From: Myxococcales bacterium | Lineage (GTDB): Bacteria; Myxococcota_A; Polyangia; Polyangiales; Polyangiaceae | Reading direction: 5' to 3' | DNA length: 44,639 bases | NCBI GenBank assembly: GCA_021847645.1 | Contig: JAJZQG010000044.1 | Span: forward strand, 1-44,639 | Part shown: positions 7,120 to 15,511 of the stretch, in pieces | Layout: every line of letters starts with the position of its first letter | Position numbering within the stretch: the first letter of the stretch is position 1 | Notes under the pieces: generated by a model | The model's input: the letters and a program-made list of their open reading frames with translations, nothing else | The model's database searches: none | What the model was told of the DNA's origin: nothing | Position numbers and translations under genes: made by a program

Positions 7120-7615
7120 TTACCGCTCGCCCAGCTTGGTCAGGATCACCACGTGCTGCGTGTCGATGCGCCGCAGCAGGTCGAGCATGACCTCGTCCTG
7201 CTGCTCGAGGCGGACCATGAGCGCCTTCACCTCATTCCTCTGCCTTGAAGTTCACGACGTAGTGCTGCTCGGCCATGAGTCGATCCTTAGCAGCCTGCCG
7301 GTTCTGCGACATCATGATAATCGGCGCCGCGTAGGCGGCCTGGAAGCTGAGTGCCAGGTTGAGCAGGATGAAGGGATAGGGGTCCCAGCGATGCATGAAC
7401 GCGAGCACGTTCAGCGTGATCCAGCACGCCAGCGCGATCGACTGGATGATGATGAACGGCCAGCTGCCCATCGCCTTCGCCAGGCCATCGGCGATGCGCT
7501 GGCTCCGGCTCAGCCTCTCGGCGTGGACCTCATTGACGTTCTGGATGGGGCTGTGCTCGTGACGGTGCCTGATTCTTGCCCGTTCCCATTTTTCGACCAC
7601 GGCCGGCGTCGACAT
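7120..7615 (-). pseudogene. DUF1003 membrane protein gene with one frameshift
   Basis: The first 127 codons match DUF1003: an N-terminal cytosolic part with RSQRIADGLAKAMGSW, two membrane helices (FIIIQSIALACWITLNVL and YPFILLNLALSFQAAYAA), then IIMMSQNRQAAKDR. This frame stops at 7232 after NFKAEE. One base further the next frame continues the family pattern (NEVKALMVRLEQQDEVML, then LLRRIDTQHV) to a TAA at 7120-7122. One extra base in the CC at about 7237-7238 explains the break. The product would be an inner-membrane protein of unknown function. AGGAG lies 11 bases before the ATG at 7615. A truncated 127-residue form keeps both membrane helices and might still work. Confidence 0.78.
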
Positions 7616-7786
7616 GTAGAATCATCTCCTGCGGAGAGGATAAGACGTTTCCGGTCCGGGCCGCAGCTCATTTCGCAAGGCGCGCCTCGATGTCCCCTCC
7701 GCTGTTGCGGTGTCCATTGCTCTGCGGGGAACCTCCGGCTTTGCCGGGGCGGCTCTCATAGCTACGCAATTCCACCACCATCAAGT

Positions 7787-7861
7787 TTCCCTCACCCCCT
7801 CGGTTTGCGGCACGAAGCTCTCTTCCCCTCTCCCGTGGGAGAGGGGCCAGGGGTGAGGGAA
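7787..7861. repeat. 75-base double-hairpin intergenic repeat
   Basis: The ends TTCCCTCACCCC (7787-7798) and GGGGTGAGGGAA (7850-7861) are perfect inverted repeats of 12 bases. Inside lies a second perfect palindrome, CCCCTCTCCC-GT-GGGAGAGGGG (7825-7846). It stands in the 509-base gap between the DUF1003 remnant and tyrA. The same terminal motif, one base different, bounds the element at 38665-38872. Such GC-rich elements are common between genes in many proteobacteria. The rest of this gap shows no clear gene except a doubtful ORF at 7952. Confidence 0.7.
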
Positions 7862-7951
7862 ATCTGTTCAGAGTCGTACCAGCGCGCTTTGAGCGCGGCG
7901 ACTCTGCAAGCGCCGGCTTTGCCGGGGTCGGTGACTGCCCTGCTCAAGTGA

Positions 7952-8164
7952 GTGCCCGCCGATCTCCCGCCCGCCGCCAAGAAGGCGGTCAAGCGTCTTC
8001 GCAAGTCGGTCGTCGAGCTGCAGGCAGCCTGGGCCGGGCGCGACCGGCTCATGAAGCCCGCCTCGCCGGTCGACCCGCGCACGGTCGATCTGCGCGTTGA
8101 CACCTCGTGGGGCGGGCTGTTTCCTCACTCCCTGGGCAGCATGCCCTCGATGTCCTCGAAGTAG
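7952..8164 (+). CDS. Doubtful small basic ORF overlapping the tyrA 3' end
   Basis: A GTG-started frame of 70 codons reads PPAAKKAVKRLRKSVVEL followed by QAAWAGRDRLMKP. Up to about 8105 the codons strongly favour G/C at the third position, as in true genes, and the peptide looks like a basic helix. There is no good ribosome site, and the last 40 bases lie antisense to tyrA. It may be a remnant or chance; I recognise no family. Confidence 0.25.
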   Translation: MPADLPPAAKKAVKRLRKSVVELQAAWAGRDRLMKPASPVDPRTVDLRVDTSWGGLFPHSLGSMPSMSSK

Positions 8165-9267
8165 CCGCTGCTGCGCGCCATGAGGGCCTTGAACGCCTGC
8201 CGATCGCGCTGGGCGATCGCCTTGCCGTACGCGTCAATCGCCTCGCGCAGGTCCTGCAGCAGCGACGGCGTGGCGACATTCTCGGCCTGGATCTCGTAGT
8301 ACAGATCGGGGTTCTCCCGCACGACCGTGCCGGAGACGGCCGCCTGGGCCAGGAAGCTCGTGCTGCCCGCCTGTACCAGTTCGCGCAGGTCCACGCCGCT
8401 GCGCACCAGCGTGTCGGCGAACACCAGGCTCACCAGATGCGAGAGCCCGAGCAGGTGTCGCATGAGCTCGTCGTGCCGCTGGATCGGCATGCGCACCAGG
8501 TTCGCCGCCGAACCCTGGAACAGCGCGAGGGCCTCGTCGCACGCGGCCGTCTCGCCCGCATCGCAAAACACGATGTTGCGTCCGGCCAGGTAGCGCACCT
8601 GCGGGCCGAACAGCGGGTGAATCGACGTGACGTGCAATCCGCGGACACGCGCCCTCTCGATCGCCTCGAGCAGCGGCGACTTGGACGAGCAGATGTCGAA
8701 GACCAGCGCTTTGGTGCCGCTGGCCGCCACGGTGTCGATGACCTCGGCGGTGGCCGACACGGGGGTGGCGAGTACGACCACGTCCGCAGCAGGAGCGGCA
8801 GCAGGCAGGTCCTGCGAAAAGGGAAAGGGGGAGCCGGTGTCCGGGGATGGGACGCGCTGGTCGCACAGGGTCACGAGGTGGCCCGACGAGGCGAAGAACG
8901 CCGCTATCCAGCGGCCCATCACGCCAAGGCCGCCGACCACCAGAACGCGCTTTCGCGCCTCGGCCGGGCCTGCGGCGCGACGCTGTGCTTCTTCCTGCTC
9001 TCTGCAGGAGTAGCGGATCAGCAGGCGCGTGAGCTCCACGGACAGATCCTGGGACAACCCGAGCTGTGCGGCGCGCTCGCGCGCATGGTCCAGAACGGTC
9101 TTTTCGACGGCGGGCATCCTGATGGGCAGATGGTCGCGCAGCTTGGCCTCGCCGATCTCGCGGGCAAGCTCCTGGCGGCGAGCGAGCAACGACAGGATCG
9201 CATCGTCGACGTGCCTGAACCGCTGCCTCAGAGATGCCAGTCTCGCGTCCGAATCGGAGTCGGTCAT
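8125..9267 (-). CDS. tyrA: Bifunctional chorismate mutase / prephenate dehydrogenase (T-protein)
   Basis: This 380-residue enzyme would catalyse two steps of tyrosine synthesis: chorismate to prephenate, then NAD-dependent oxidative decarboxylation to 4-hydroxyphenylpyruvate. Residues about 8-95 are an AroQ-type chorismate mutase (LRQRFRHVDDAILSLLARR, RQELAREIGEAK, MPAVEK). The dehydrogenase follows from residue 107 with a Rossmann motif VVGGLGVMGRW, then SIHPLFGPQ and a C-terminal helical domain with GSTSFLAQAAVSG. The order and length fit enterobacterial TyrA (about 373 residues). No ACT domain is seen, so any feedback control must act elsewhere. It is divergent from the PPP phosphatase gene at 9490, with 222 bases between that show no other gene. 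Confidence 0.93.
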   Translation of the reverse strand: MTDSDSDARLASLRQRFRHVDDAILSLLARRQELAREIGEAKLRDHLPIRMPAVEKTVLDHARERAAQLGLSQDLSVELTRLLIRYSCREQEEAQRRAAGPAEARKRVLVVGGLGVMGRWIAAFFASSGHLVTLCDQRVPSPDTGSPFPFSQDLPAAAPAADVVVLATPVSATAEVIDTVAASGTKALVFDICSSKSPLLEAIERARVRGLHVTSIHPLFGPQVRYLAGRNIVFCDAGETAACDEALALFQGSAANLVRMPIQRHDELMRHLLGLSHLVSLVFADTLVRSGVDLRELVQAGSTSFLAQAAVSGTVVRENPDLYYEIQAENVATPSLLQDLREAIDAYGKAIAQRDRQAFKALMARSSGYFEDIEGMLPRE

Positions 9268-9489
9268 GACCCGATCGTATTCGGCTGTTGCGGTCAGAAC
9301 AATCGATCAGAGTTCGGCGCCGCGAACCAGGGCTTGGTGCTCCACGCGGTGGGCCCAAGGACCGTTGCTCCGCGCCTGCTGGCGGGGGAGTCCGACTTCA
9401 CCCGGGTGGAGTTCGGACTTCAGGCGCCTGAAGTTGCCATCCCTCTTGACGCCGTGCCGTCCTCAGGCCAAGCGTTGCCGTGGGACAAC

Positions 9490-10233
9490 ATGGCAAACCG
9501 CACCTTCGCGATTGGCGACATCCACGGCGACCTCGCGCCCCTGCGCGTGGTGCTCGATCGTCTGCCCGCTCTCGACGGCAAGGACACGCTCGTGTTCCTG
9601 GGCGACTATGTCGACCGCGGCCCGAGCTCCAAGGGCGTCATCGACTTTCTCATGGCGCTGCCGTCGCGCATCCGCGCGCGCACGGTCTACCTGCGGGGCA
9701 ATCATGAAGACGGCTGGCTCAAGGTGCGCGAGCGCGGCTGGCCAGAGTTCATCATCCCAGCCGACAACGGATGCTGGGACTGCATGCGCTCGTACACCGG
9801 CCGTCCCCTCCAAGGGAGAATGCCGGACCCGGCCGATTGGGCAGCGATGATGAATGCGACGTTCTATCCCGCGGAGCACATGGCGTGGATGAGCGCCACG
9901 TCGATTTGGTACGAGGACGACCACGCCATCTTCGTGCACGCAGGGCTGCCCATCGTCGACGGCGCGTTCGCGCATCCGTCGAAGGTCCAGGATCCGGAGC
10001 CGCTGCTGTGGTCCCGCAGCGAGAAGTTCTTTCGCGAGTACCACGGCAAGCGCGTGGTCTGCGGGCACACGCCCACGGACCGGCTGCCGGTCGACCTGTC
10101 CACGCACACGCCGGAAGATCCCACGGACATGTGGCACCGGGACCCGGTGGTCGCCATTGACACGCAGTGCGGCCGAGGCGGGTACCTGACCGCGGTGGAG
10201 CTGCCGGCCTTGCGCGTGTACGAATCGCGCTAG
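9490..10233 (+). CDS. PPP-family serine/threonine protein phosphatase
   Basis: This 247-residue calcineurin-like metallophosphatase carries the PPP signatures GDIHG (residues 9-13), GDYVDRGP (38-45) and RGNHED (69-74), then HAGLP and GHTP, which supply the two-metal site. Bacterial relatives (PrpA/PrpB, lambda phosphatase) remove phosphate from Ser/Thr, and some from His or Tyr. I chose the ATG at 9490 because the fold begins right there; the long upstream open frame is antisense to tyrA. There is no signal peptide. Its TAG overlaps the stop of the convergent MBL gene in the palindrome CTAG (10230-10233). With the PP2C at 4047 and the kinase at 26661 it adds to a rich Ser/Thr phosphorylation set. 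Confidence 0.9.
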   Translation: MANRTFAIGDIHGDLAPLRVVLDRLPALDGKDTLVFLGDYVDRGPSSKGVIDFLMALPSRIRARTVYLRGNHEDGWLKVRERGWPEFIIPADNGCWDCMRSYTGRPLQGRMPDPADWAAMMNATFYPAEHMAWMSATSIWYEDDHAIFVHAGLPIVDGAFAHPSKVQDPEPLLWSRSEKFFREYHGKRVVCGHTPTDRLPVDLSTHTPEDPTDMWHRDPVVAIDTQCGRGGYLTAVELPALRVYESR

Positions 10234-11183
10234 GCGCCATTTGCCGGCAGATCGATCGTCTCGCCGTTGGCCGGAACGAGCTTGCGATCGCCCGGGAGAT
10301 CCCGTCGGCGCCATTCCGCGTCCAGGCGCACCGGGGGCTCACCCAGGGGCTCGTCGGTGAGCTTGAAGGTGCCCCAGTGCATCGCCAAGAAGGAGCGTGC
10401 GCCGAGGTCGACGAACGCCTGGATCGCCTGCTCGGGATTGAGGTGCTGCTTTTCCATGAACCAGGGCGGGTCGTAGGCGCCGATGGGCAGCATGGCCGCG
10501 TCGAGGCCGGGGAAGCGGCGGCCGATTTCGGCAAAGCCCGCAAACCAGGCCGTGTCGCCCGCGTGGTAGATCCGCGCCGAGGACCCCTCGATGACGAATC
10601 CGCCCCAGAGCATGCGGTTGCCGTCGAACAGGCCGCGACGACTCCAATGCTGCGCGGGAACGAAGGTCACGCGCACGGGCCCCACGTTCGTCGACTCCCA
10701 CCAGGCGAGCTCGGAGCAGGACAGGGACTCGGCGTCGAACAGGCTGCGGTGGCCCAGACCGGAGATGATCGGAGCGCGCACCCGCGCGAGCGTGGGCAGG
10801 TCGAGGTGGTCGCGGTGATTATGCGACACGAGCTGGGCCGCAATGGCGGGCAGCTCGGAGCAGGAGACCGGGGAGGGAACATTGCGGCGCACGCCCGGAC
10901 CGATCGTTTCGGACAACACGGGGTCGATCAGCAGGGAGACGCCGTCGAGCTGCACGAGCCAGCCGGCGTGCCCGAGCCAGGTCAGACGGGCTCCCTGACC
11001 CGGCGCGGGGGCCACGGCGATGCGATCGAGATCGGGCGCGACGCTGGGCACCGGTGCGGTCTTGGGCGTGCGGCGCCGGCGGCCGTAGATGCGATCGACC
11101 ACCGCCCACTGGATGACCGTGGAGAACGTTTGCGGCGTCGAGCCGTCGAGGTTGAGGAAGCGTCCGTCGGAGTCGCGCAACAT
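10230..11183 (-). CDS. MBL-fold hydrolase, NAPE-PLD/UlaG-like
   Basis: The protein (317 residues from the ATG at 11183) is a metallo-beta-lactamase-fold hydrolase. Visible are WLGHAGWLVQLDGVSLLIDP, the metal motif SHNHRDHLD (HxHxDH), QHWSRRG, YHAGDTAW and MHWGTF. This order is typical of the N-acyl-phosphatidylethanolamine phospholipase D group, widespread in bacteria with mostly unknown substrates. An N-terminal FLNLDGSTPQTF segment precedes the fold. A GTG at 11264 would add 27 residues; neither start has a good ribosome site. It is divergent from the radical SAM gene and probably cytosolic. The specific substrate is not readable. Confidence 0.82.
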   Translation of the reverse strand: MLRDSDGRFLNLDGSTPQTFSTVIQWAVVDRIYGRRRRTPKTAPVPSVAPDLDRIAVAPAPGQGARLTWLGHAGWLVQLDGVSLLIDPVLSETIGPGVRRNVPSPVSCSELPAIAAQLVSHNHRDHLDLPTLARVRAPIISGLGHRSLFDAESLSCSELAWWESTNVGPVRVTFVPAQHWSRRGLFDGNRMLWGGFVIEGSSARIYHAGDTAWFAGFAEIGRRFPGLDAAMLPIGAYDPPWFMEKQHLNPEQAIQAFVDLGARSFLAMHWGTFKLTDEPLGEPPVRLDAEWRRRDLPGDRKLVPANGETIDLPANGA

Positions 11184-11299
11184 GGTGACCCGTGATGTAT
11201 CCGATCGGACGGGCCGGACGGCAAGGGGCAGGCGGCCGTGATGCTCGGGAAGCTTGCACTGCACCCATGCTCCCGTAGAAGATCAACCACGAACCGCGC

Positions 11300-13033
11300 A
11301 TGAGAGTCGCCCTGATCTACCCGCCGCCCTGGAAGATGCCGGCCCCCGGCCAGCGAGCCTATGGCGAAGGCCAAGGTGCACCCGCGGGCTTCCATCCCAG
11401 CCACCTCGACGGCGACTTCTTCCAGATGCCCTACGGCATGATGTCGTTGGCCGCACAGGTGCGTCGCGCTGGGCACGCGGTCAAGCTGCTCAACCTGTCG
11501 GCGTTCCCCTGGCCGATGGTGGAGCAGGTCACTGGACGGCTCGAGGCGGACCTGGTCGGGCTGTCGTGCTTCACGGCGAACCGGCGAGGCGTGGCGTTCG
11601 TGGCGCAGAGCATCAAGCGCGCGCGGCCGGGCAGCTTCGTCATCGTGGGTGGCCCGCACGCGACCGCGTTGCCGCGCGAGCTGCTCGAGCACCACGCCGA
11701 AATCGACGCCGTGGCGATCGGGGAAGGCGAGGAGACGCTGCTCGAGGTCATCGATCGTCTCGGGCGAGGCGAGCCGATGAGCGGCGTGGCCGGACTGGCG
11801 TGGCGGCAGGGGCAGCGGATTAGGCTGGAGCAGCGGCGCGAGCGGATCCGCAACCTGGACACCCTCGCATCTGCGCACGAGCTGTTCGACACGCACCTGG
11901 TGGTGACCTCGCGCGGCTGCCCGGGGCGATGCACGTTCTGCGCGACCAAGTCGGTCTGGGGCCATGCGTATAGGGTGCAGTCCGAGGAACGCGTGCTCGA
12001 CGATCTGGAGCGGGCGCTCTCGCGGCTGCCGCTCAAGATGCTGATGATCAAGGACGAGACCTTCTCGGCGAGCCGCAAGCGGGCCCTTCGGATTTGCGAG
12101 GGAATCGTGCGCCGGGGGCTGCGGTTCACCTGGAGCTGCGACACGCGCGCCGACGCCCTGGACGAGGAGCTGATTCGGGCGATGCGCCGGGCGGGCTGCG
12201 AGCGGCTGAGCCTGGGTGTCGAATCGGGATCGCCCCGGATCCTGCAGTCGATCGGCAAGAACATCACGCCGGAGACGATGCTGCGCACGACACAGCTCGC
12301 GAAGAAGTACGGGCTTCCGGTGCGGTTCTTCATGATACTGGGCAATCGGGGGGAGACCGCGCAGAGCTTCGGCGAGAGCCTTCGCTTCCTCGAGAAGGCG
12401 CGCCCGAACCAATACATCTTCGCGTGCCTGTCGATCTACCCGGGCACGCAGGACTTCGTCGACTTGAACAAGGCCGGCGCGCTGGATACGCGCGAGTACT
12501 TCGAAGGCGACTTCCAGGAGCTCAAGGTGCCTTTCGACGCGTCCGAGGCCGATACGGCGGTGATGACCTCGTGGTTCGACAGGCACGGTGGCGTCCAGAC
12601 GATGTACGAGCCGGGCGTGGCGGAATGCGAGGACGTGACGAGGCTGCTGCCCGGGCACGCCGGGGCGGAGCTGGACCTGGGGGCGGCGCACTACCGCGCC
12701 GGGCAATTGCAGGACGCGGAAGCACACGTGCGTCGCGCGCTCGAGCTGGGCCACCCGCTGCCGGGACTGGCACATAACTACCTGGCATGCGTGGCCTTCG
12801 CGCGCCGCGACATCGAGGGCATGCTCGGGCACTTCCGTGCGGCCGAGGCCGACCCGTGGCATCCGGTGCTGATGCGCAACCAGCAGCGCGTCAGGCAATG
12901 GCTCGCGGCGGACGGCCCGAAGCGGGGCTTGCCGCTGGCGCTGGAGGCACGCCACGAGTTCGAGCTGTTCCTGCGGGCAACGCAGCCGTCGATGCCCGGG
13001 CCGCTCGCGCCGGATTGGCATGGTTGGGAATGA
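11300..13033 (+). CDS. B12-binding-type radical SAM protein with TPR-like tail
   Basis: This 577-residue protein has three parts. Residues 1 to about 155 are a Rossmann-like cobalamin-binding-type domain (MRVALIYPPPW, PYGMMSLAAQVRRAGH, VIVGGPHAT, IGEGEETL). Residues about 200-410 are the radical SAM barrel with RGCPGRCTFC (Cys207, 211, 214) and LSLGVESGSP. The C-terminal part (about 450-540) has helical, TPR-like segments such as AELDLGAAHYRAGQLQDA. Relatives (class B methylases, Mg-porphyrin cyclase-like proteins, hopanoid enzymes) methylate or oxidise diverse substrates; this one is not assignable. It stands alone between divergent and convergent neighbours, so context gives no pathway. Confidence 0.87.
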   Translation: MRVALIYPPPWKMPAPGQRAYGEGQGAPAGFHPSHLDGDFFQMPYGMMSLAAQVRRAGHAVKLLNLSAFPWPMVEQVTGRLEADLVGLSCFTANRRGVAFVAQSIKRARPGSFVIVGGPHATALPRELLEHHAEIDAVAIGEGEETLLEVIDRLGRGEPMSGVAGLAWRQGQRIRLEQRRERIRNLDTLASAHELFDTHLVVTSRGCPGRCTFCATKSVWGHAYRVQSEERVLDDLERALSRLPLKMLMIKDETFSASRKRALRICEGIVRRGLRFTWSCDTRADALDEELIRAMRRAGCERLSLGVESGSPRILQSIGKNITPETMLRTTQLAKKYGLPVRFFMILGNRGETAQSFGESLRFLEKARPNQYIFACLSIYPGTQDFVDLNKAGALDTREYFEGDFQELKVPFDASEADTAVMTSWFDRHGGVQTMYEPGVAECEDVTRLLPGHAGAELDLGAAHYRAGQLQDAEAHVRRALELGHPLPGLAHNYLACVAFARRDIEGMLGHFRAAEADPWHPVLMRNQQRVRQWLAADGPKRGLPLALEARHEFELFLRATQPSMPGPLAPDWHGWE

Positions 13034-13084
13034 GCTGGTGGGGTGAGGCTCGCCCGCGGGTCAGCTCGCGCGATGGACAGCCGG

Positions 13085-15421
13085 CTACTTGGGTCCGGTG
13101 CACATCGCCGTAGCGGGAGCCGATACGTTGTTGTCCGTCCGGCACTCGTGCAGGCTCGCCGGGACATCGACCTCGGCGAAGACCGGCGTCGTGCCCTTGG
13201 CAAGATCTGCCGCGGGGTTGTCCACGGCGATCGTGACGAGCTCGGACTGCACCGAGTAGAGCGGCGCCGTGGTCGTGCCCTGGCCGAGGAGCGTGCCGGT
13301 CTGCGGCGCGTCCGCCCAGAAGGTGACCTGAAGCCCGGCCGGTAGCGCGGCTTCCCCGATGTTGCGCACGGTCGCCGTCACCGACTTGGCGCCGCACGGC
13401 ACGCTCAGCGACACGACCGCGTCCGGCGCCGCGAACTCGCTTCCGGGCTGCTTGTTCTGACGGAAGTTGTTGAGCCCCGGCTGGGTCCAATTGGGCTTTT
13501 CGTGCGCGGGGATCGTCCCGTCCTCTTCCACGTTCGTGATGTGATAGGCGTGCTCGTTCCACACCCGGCGCGTGCGCACCCACGTGCCCGAGGTGCTCTC
13601 GAAAATGCGGATGCCCGCCTGCTTGGTGCCGTTGCACTCATAGGCATAAGCGTTCGACGCTACGACGATATCGGCGCGCCCGTCGTTGTCCACGTCGGCG
13701 ATGACGGGATACTCGATGAGCGTGCCCGTGGTATTGCACGTCTCGAACAGTACGTCGCCAGTTTCCCCGTTGTAGATTCGCAGGTAGTACTCGTCGGAGT
13801 AGACGACCTCGGCGTGCCCGTCGCCGTTGAAGTCGAAGATCGAGCTTCCGGTGGCGGCCGAGGAGCAGTCGTGCGTCTGCTTGACCCACAGGAACGTGTC
13901 CGGGCCCGCCACGCTCGGGTCCATCAGCTTCTTGCCGTCGAATACAGCGTAGCCCACGCCTCCGGCCAGGGCCACGTCGGGGTAGCCGTCGCCGTTGAAG
14001 TCCGCCACGGTCGGCGGTCCACCTCCTCTCGTGTTGCCTGCCGACCCGACCGGGCACAGTGACGGGTCCAGCGATCCGTTGATGTCGACCCAGTCGCGCA
14101 CAATCTTGAACTTCGACGGCTCCGCAGCGTCGTAGTGCCACAGCGCCATCCGGTGCCCCTGGTAGTCCACGGCCACGATCTCGGGCACGCCGTCCTTGTC
14201 GAAGTCACCGACGGCCGGCCAGCTCGACGCCAGACCGGTGTCCACGAGCTGCGTGCCGTCCGACGCCCACGCGCCCGCGCCCGCCACCAGCTCGAGCTTG
14301 CCATCGTCGTTGAAGTCCGCAGCTACGGTCGACTGGCCCGTGGGGAAGGTGACGAGCACATCGCCGGTCGCGCCGTCCACAATGCCGCCTTCGACAATCA
14401 CGGCCGGATGGCCCTGTCCCTCGAGATCGGCGATAGCGGGGATACGGCATCCGATGGCGGTCTGGGTCTTCCACAGCTGCGAGCCGTCACCGTTGAACGC
14501 GACGACCCCGCCGCCTTGCACGCACGCCACGACCTCGTTTCCGGGCTGACCGTCGATGTTGCCCGCAGCAAGCTCGCTCGCGGCAGCCACGATGCCGGGC
14601 ACGCTCCACTTATCGACCACCTGCCCTCCGACGACGGAGATGGCGTGGATGGTGCCCGCTTGGGTGTAGCCGCCGGTCGCGGCCGAGAAGGTGTTGAAGA
14701 TGATTTCCGGGATGTCGTTGGCCGTGATCTTGCCATCGCAATCGTCGTCATCGAGCTCCATGACGATCGGCGTCATCATGATATCGGTGCTGTAGGGCGA
14801 CGTTGTCTCGCCGCCCCAGGAGTAGGCGACCTGCGCTTGGAAGTCGGACGTGGGCGGGACGTACTGGCAGCTTTCGAGGCACGTGATGGCGCCTCCATCG
14901 GGCGTGCCGGCGTCCTGGTTCGCGCACGAAGGCGGACGCGGCAGGCACTTGCCCTGCACGACGAACGCTCCGCCGGAGCAGTGGCCCGCGTCCGTGTCGC
15001 CCGCGTCCGGAGCGCCGCCCTCGGGCGTACCCGCATCCGCGTTGTCACCGATGGAGTACTCGCAATACTCGTCCGCGTTGCAGTCCGTCGAGTCGAAGCA
15101 CGTGTCGCCCGGCGTGACGCACTTCTGGAAGGAGCACACGGTCCCGGTGCCGCAGCACTGCTCGCCGCACGCCGAGGCCGGATCGCAACACACGTTGCCC
15201 GTACACACGCCGCCGTCGCCACAGGCCTGGCCGCTCTGGCATCCGCCCGACTCCGGCAGGCTCGTCTCCCACGTTGCGTCGGCCGATACATCCAATCCCG
15301 CGTCGCCGCCCGGCATCGAAGGAGGATTGGCCGTATCGTTGCCGGAAGAGCTGCACGCGGGCACGACGGCCGCGAACGCGATCAAGAGGCACGCAAGACT
15401 GGACCGGGAGCAAGGAGTCAT
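13085..15421 (-). CDS. Large FG-GAP/VCBS-repeat lipoprotein
   Basis: This 778-residue protein begins with a lipoprotein signal (LLIAFAAVVPAC, Cys23). A Cys-rich region follows (about 60-185; CGDGGVCTGNVCCDP and similar) with Asp/Ala/Gly linkers. A long FG-GAP region comes next, with calcium-type repeats such as ADFNDDGKLELVAG, GDFDKDGVPEIVAVD, ADFNGDGYPDVALAGG and ADVDNDGRADIVVAS; together they should form a beta-propeller. The last ~110 residues (VPCGAKSVTATVRNIGEA...) look like a CARDB-type adhesion module. It is most likely on the outer membrane surface, for adhesion or protein contact. It stands downstream of the broken 15512-16256 lipoprotein gene on the same strand. Confidence 0.88.
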   Translation of the reverse strand: MTPCSRSSLACLLIAFAAVVPACSSSGNDTANPPSMPGGDAGLDVSADATWETSLPESGGCQSGQACGDGGVCTGNVCCDPASACGEQCCGTGTVCSFQKCVTPGDTCFDSTDCNADEYCEYSIGDNADAGTPEGGAPDAGDTDAGHCSGGAFVVQGKCLPRPPSCANQDAGTPDGGAITCLESCQYVPPTSDFQAQVAYSWGGETTSPYSTDIMMTPIVMELDDDDCDGKITANDIPEIIFNTFSAATGGYTQAGTIHAISVVGGQVVDKWSVPGIVAAASELAAGNIDGQPGNEVVACVQGGGVVAFNGDGSQLWKTQTAIGCRIPAIADLEGQGHPAVIVEGGIVDGATGDVLVTFPTGQSTVAADFNDDGKLELVAGAGAWASDGTQLVDTGLASSWPAVGDFDKDGVPEIVAVDYQGHRMALWHYDAAEPSKFKIVRDWVDINGSLDPSLCPVGSAGNTRGGGPPTVADFNGDGYPDVALAGGVGYAVFDGKKLMDPSVAGPDTFLWVKQTHDCSSAATGSSIFDFNGDGHAEVVYSDEYYLRIYNGETGDVLFETCNTTGTLIEYPVIADVDNDGRADIVVASNAYAYECNGTKQAGIRIFESTSGTWVRTRRVWNEHAYHITNVEEDGTIPAHEKPNWTQPGLNNFRQNKQPGSEFAAPDAVVSLSVPCGAKSVTATVRNIGEAALPAGLQVTFWADAPQTGTLLGQGTTTAPLYSVQSELVTIAVDNPAADLAKGTTPVFAEVDVPASLHECRTDNNVSAPATAMCTGPK

Positions 15422-15511
15422 CCACCGAGTCTACGATGACTCGGGGGGACATCGTTTGGGAAACGTCACGCGGTCAGGGCCGGACGGTCATGCCCGGGCC
15501 CACACTCTCCG

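Noticed and set aside
8107..9489. N-terminal extension of the PPP phosphatase
   Set aside because: The frame is open, but it is antisense to tyrA and low-complexity. The phosphatase fold begins right after the ATG at 9490.
10982..13021. A 679-codon minus-strand open frame opposite the radical SAM gene
   Set aside because: It mirrors the radical SAM codons and is His/Arg/Leu-rich without any domain. The plus-strand reading has the CxxxCxxC site.
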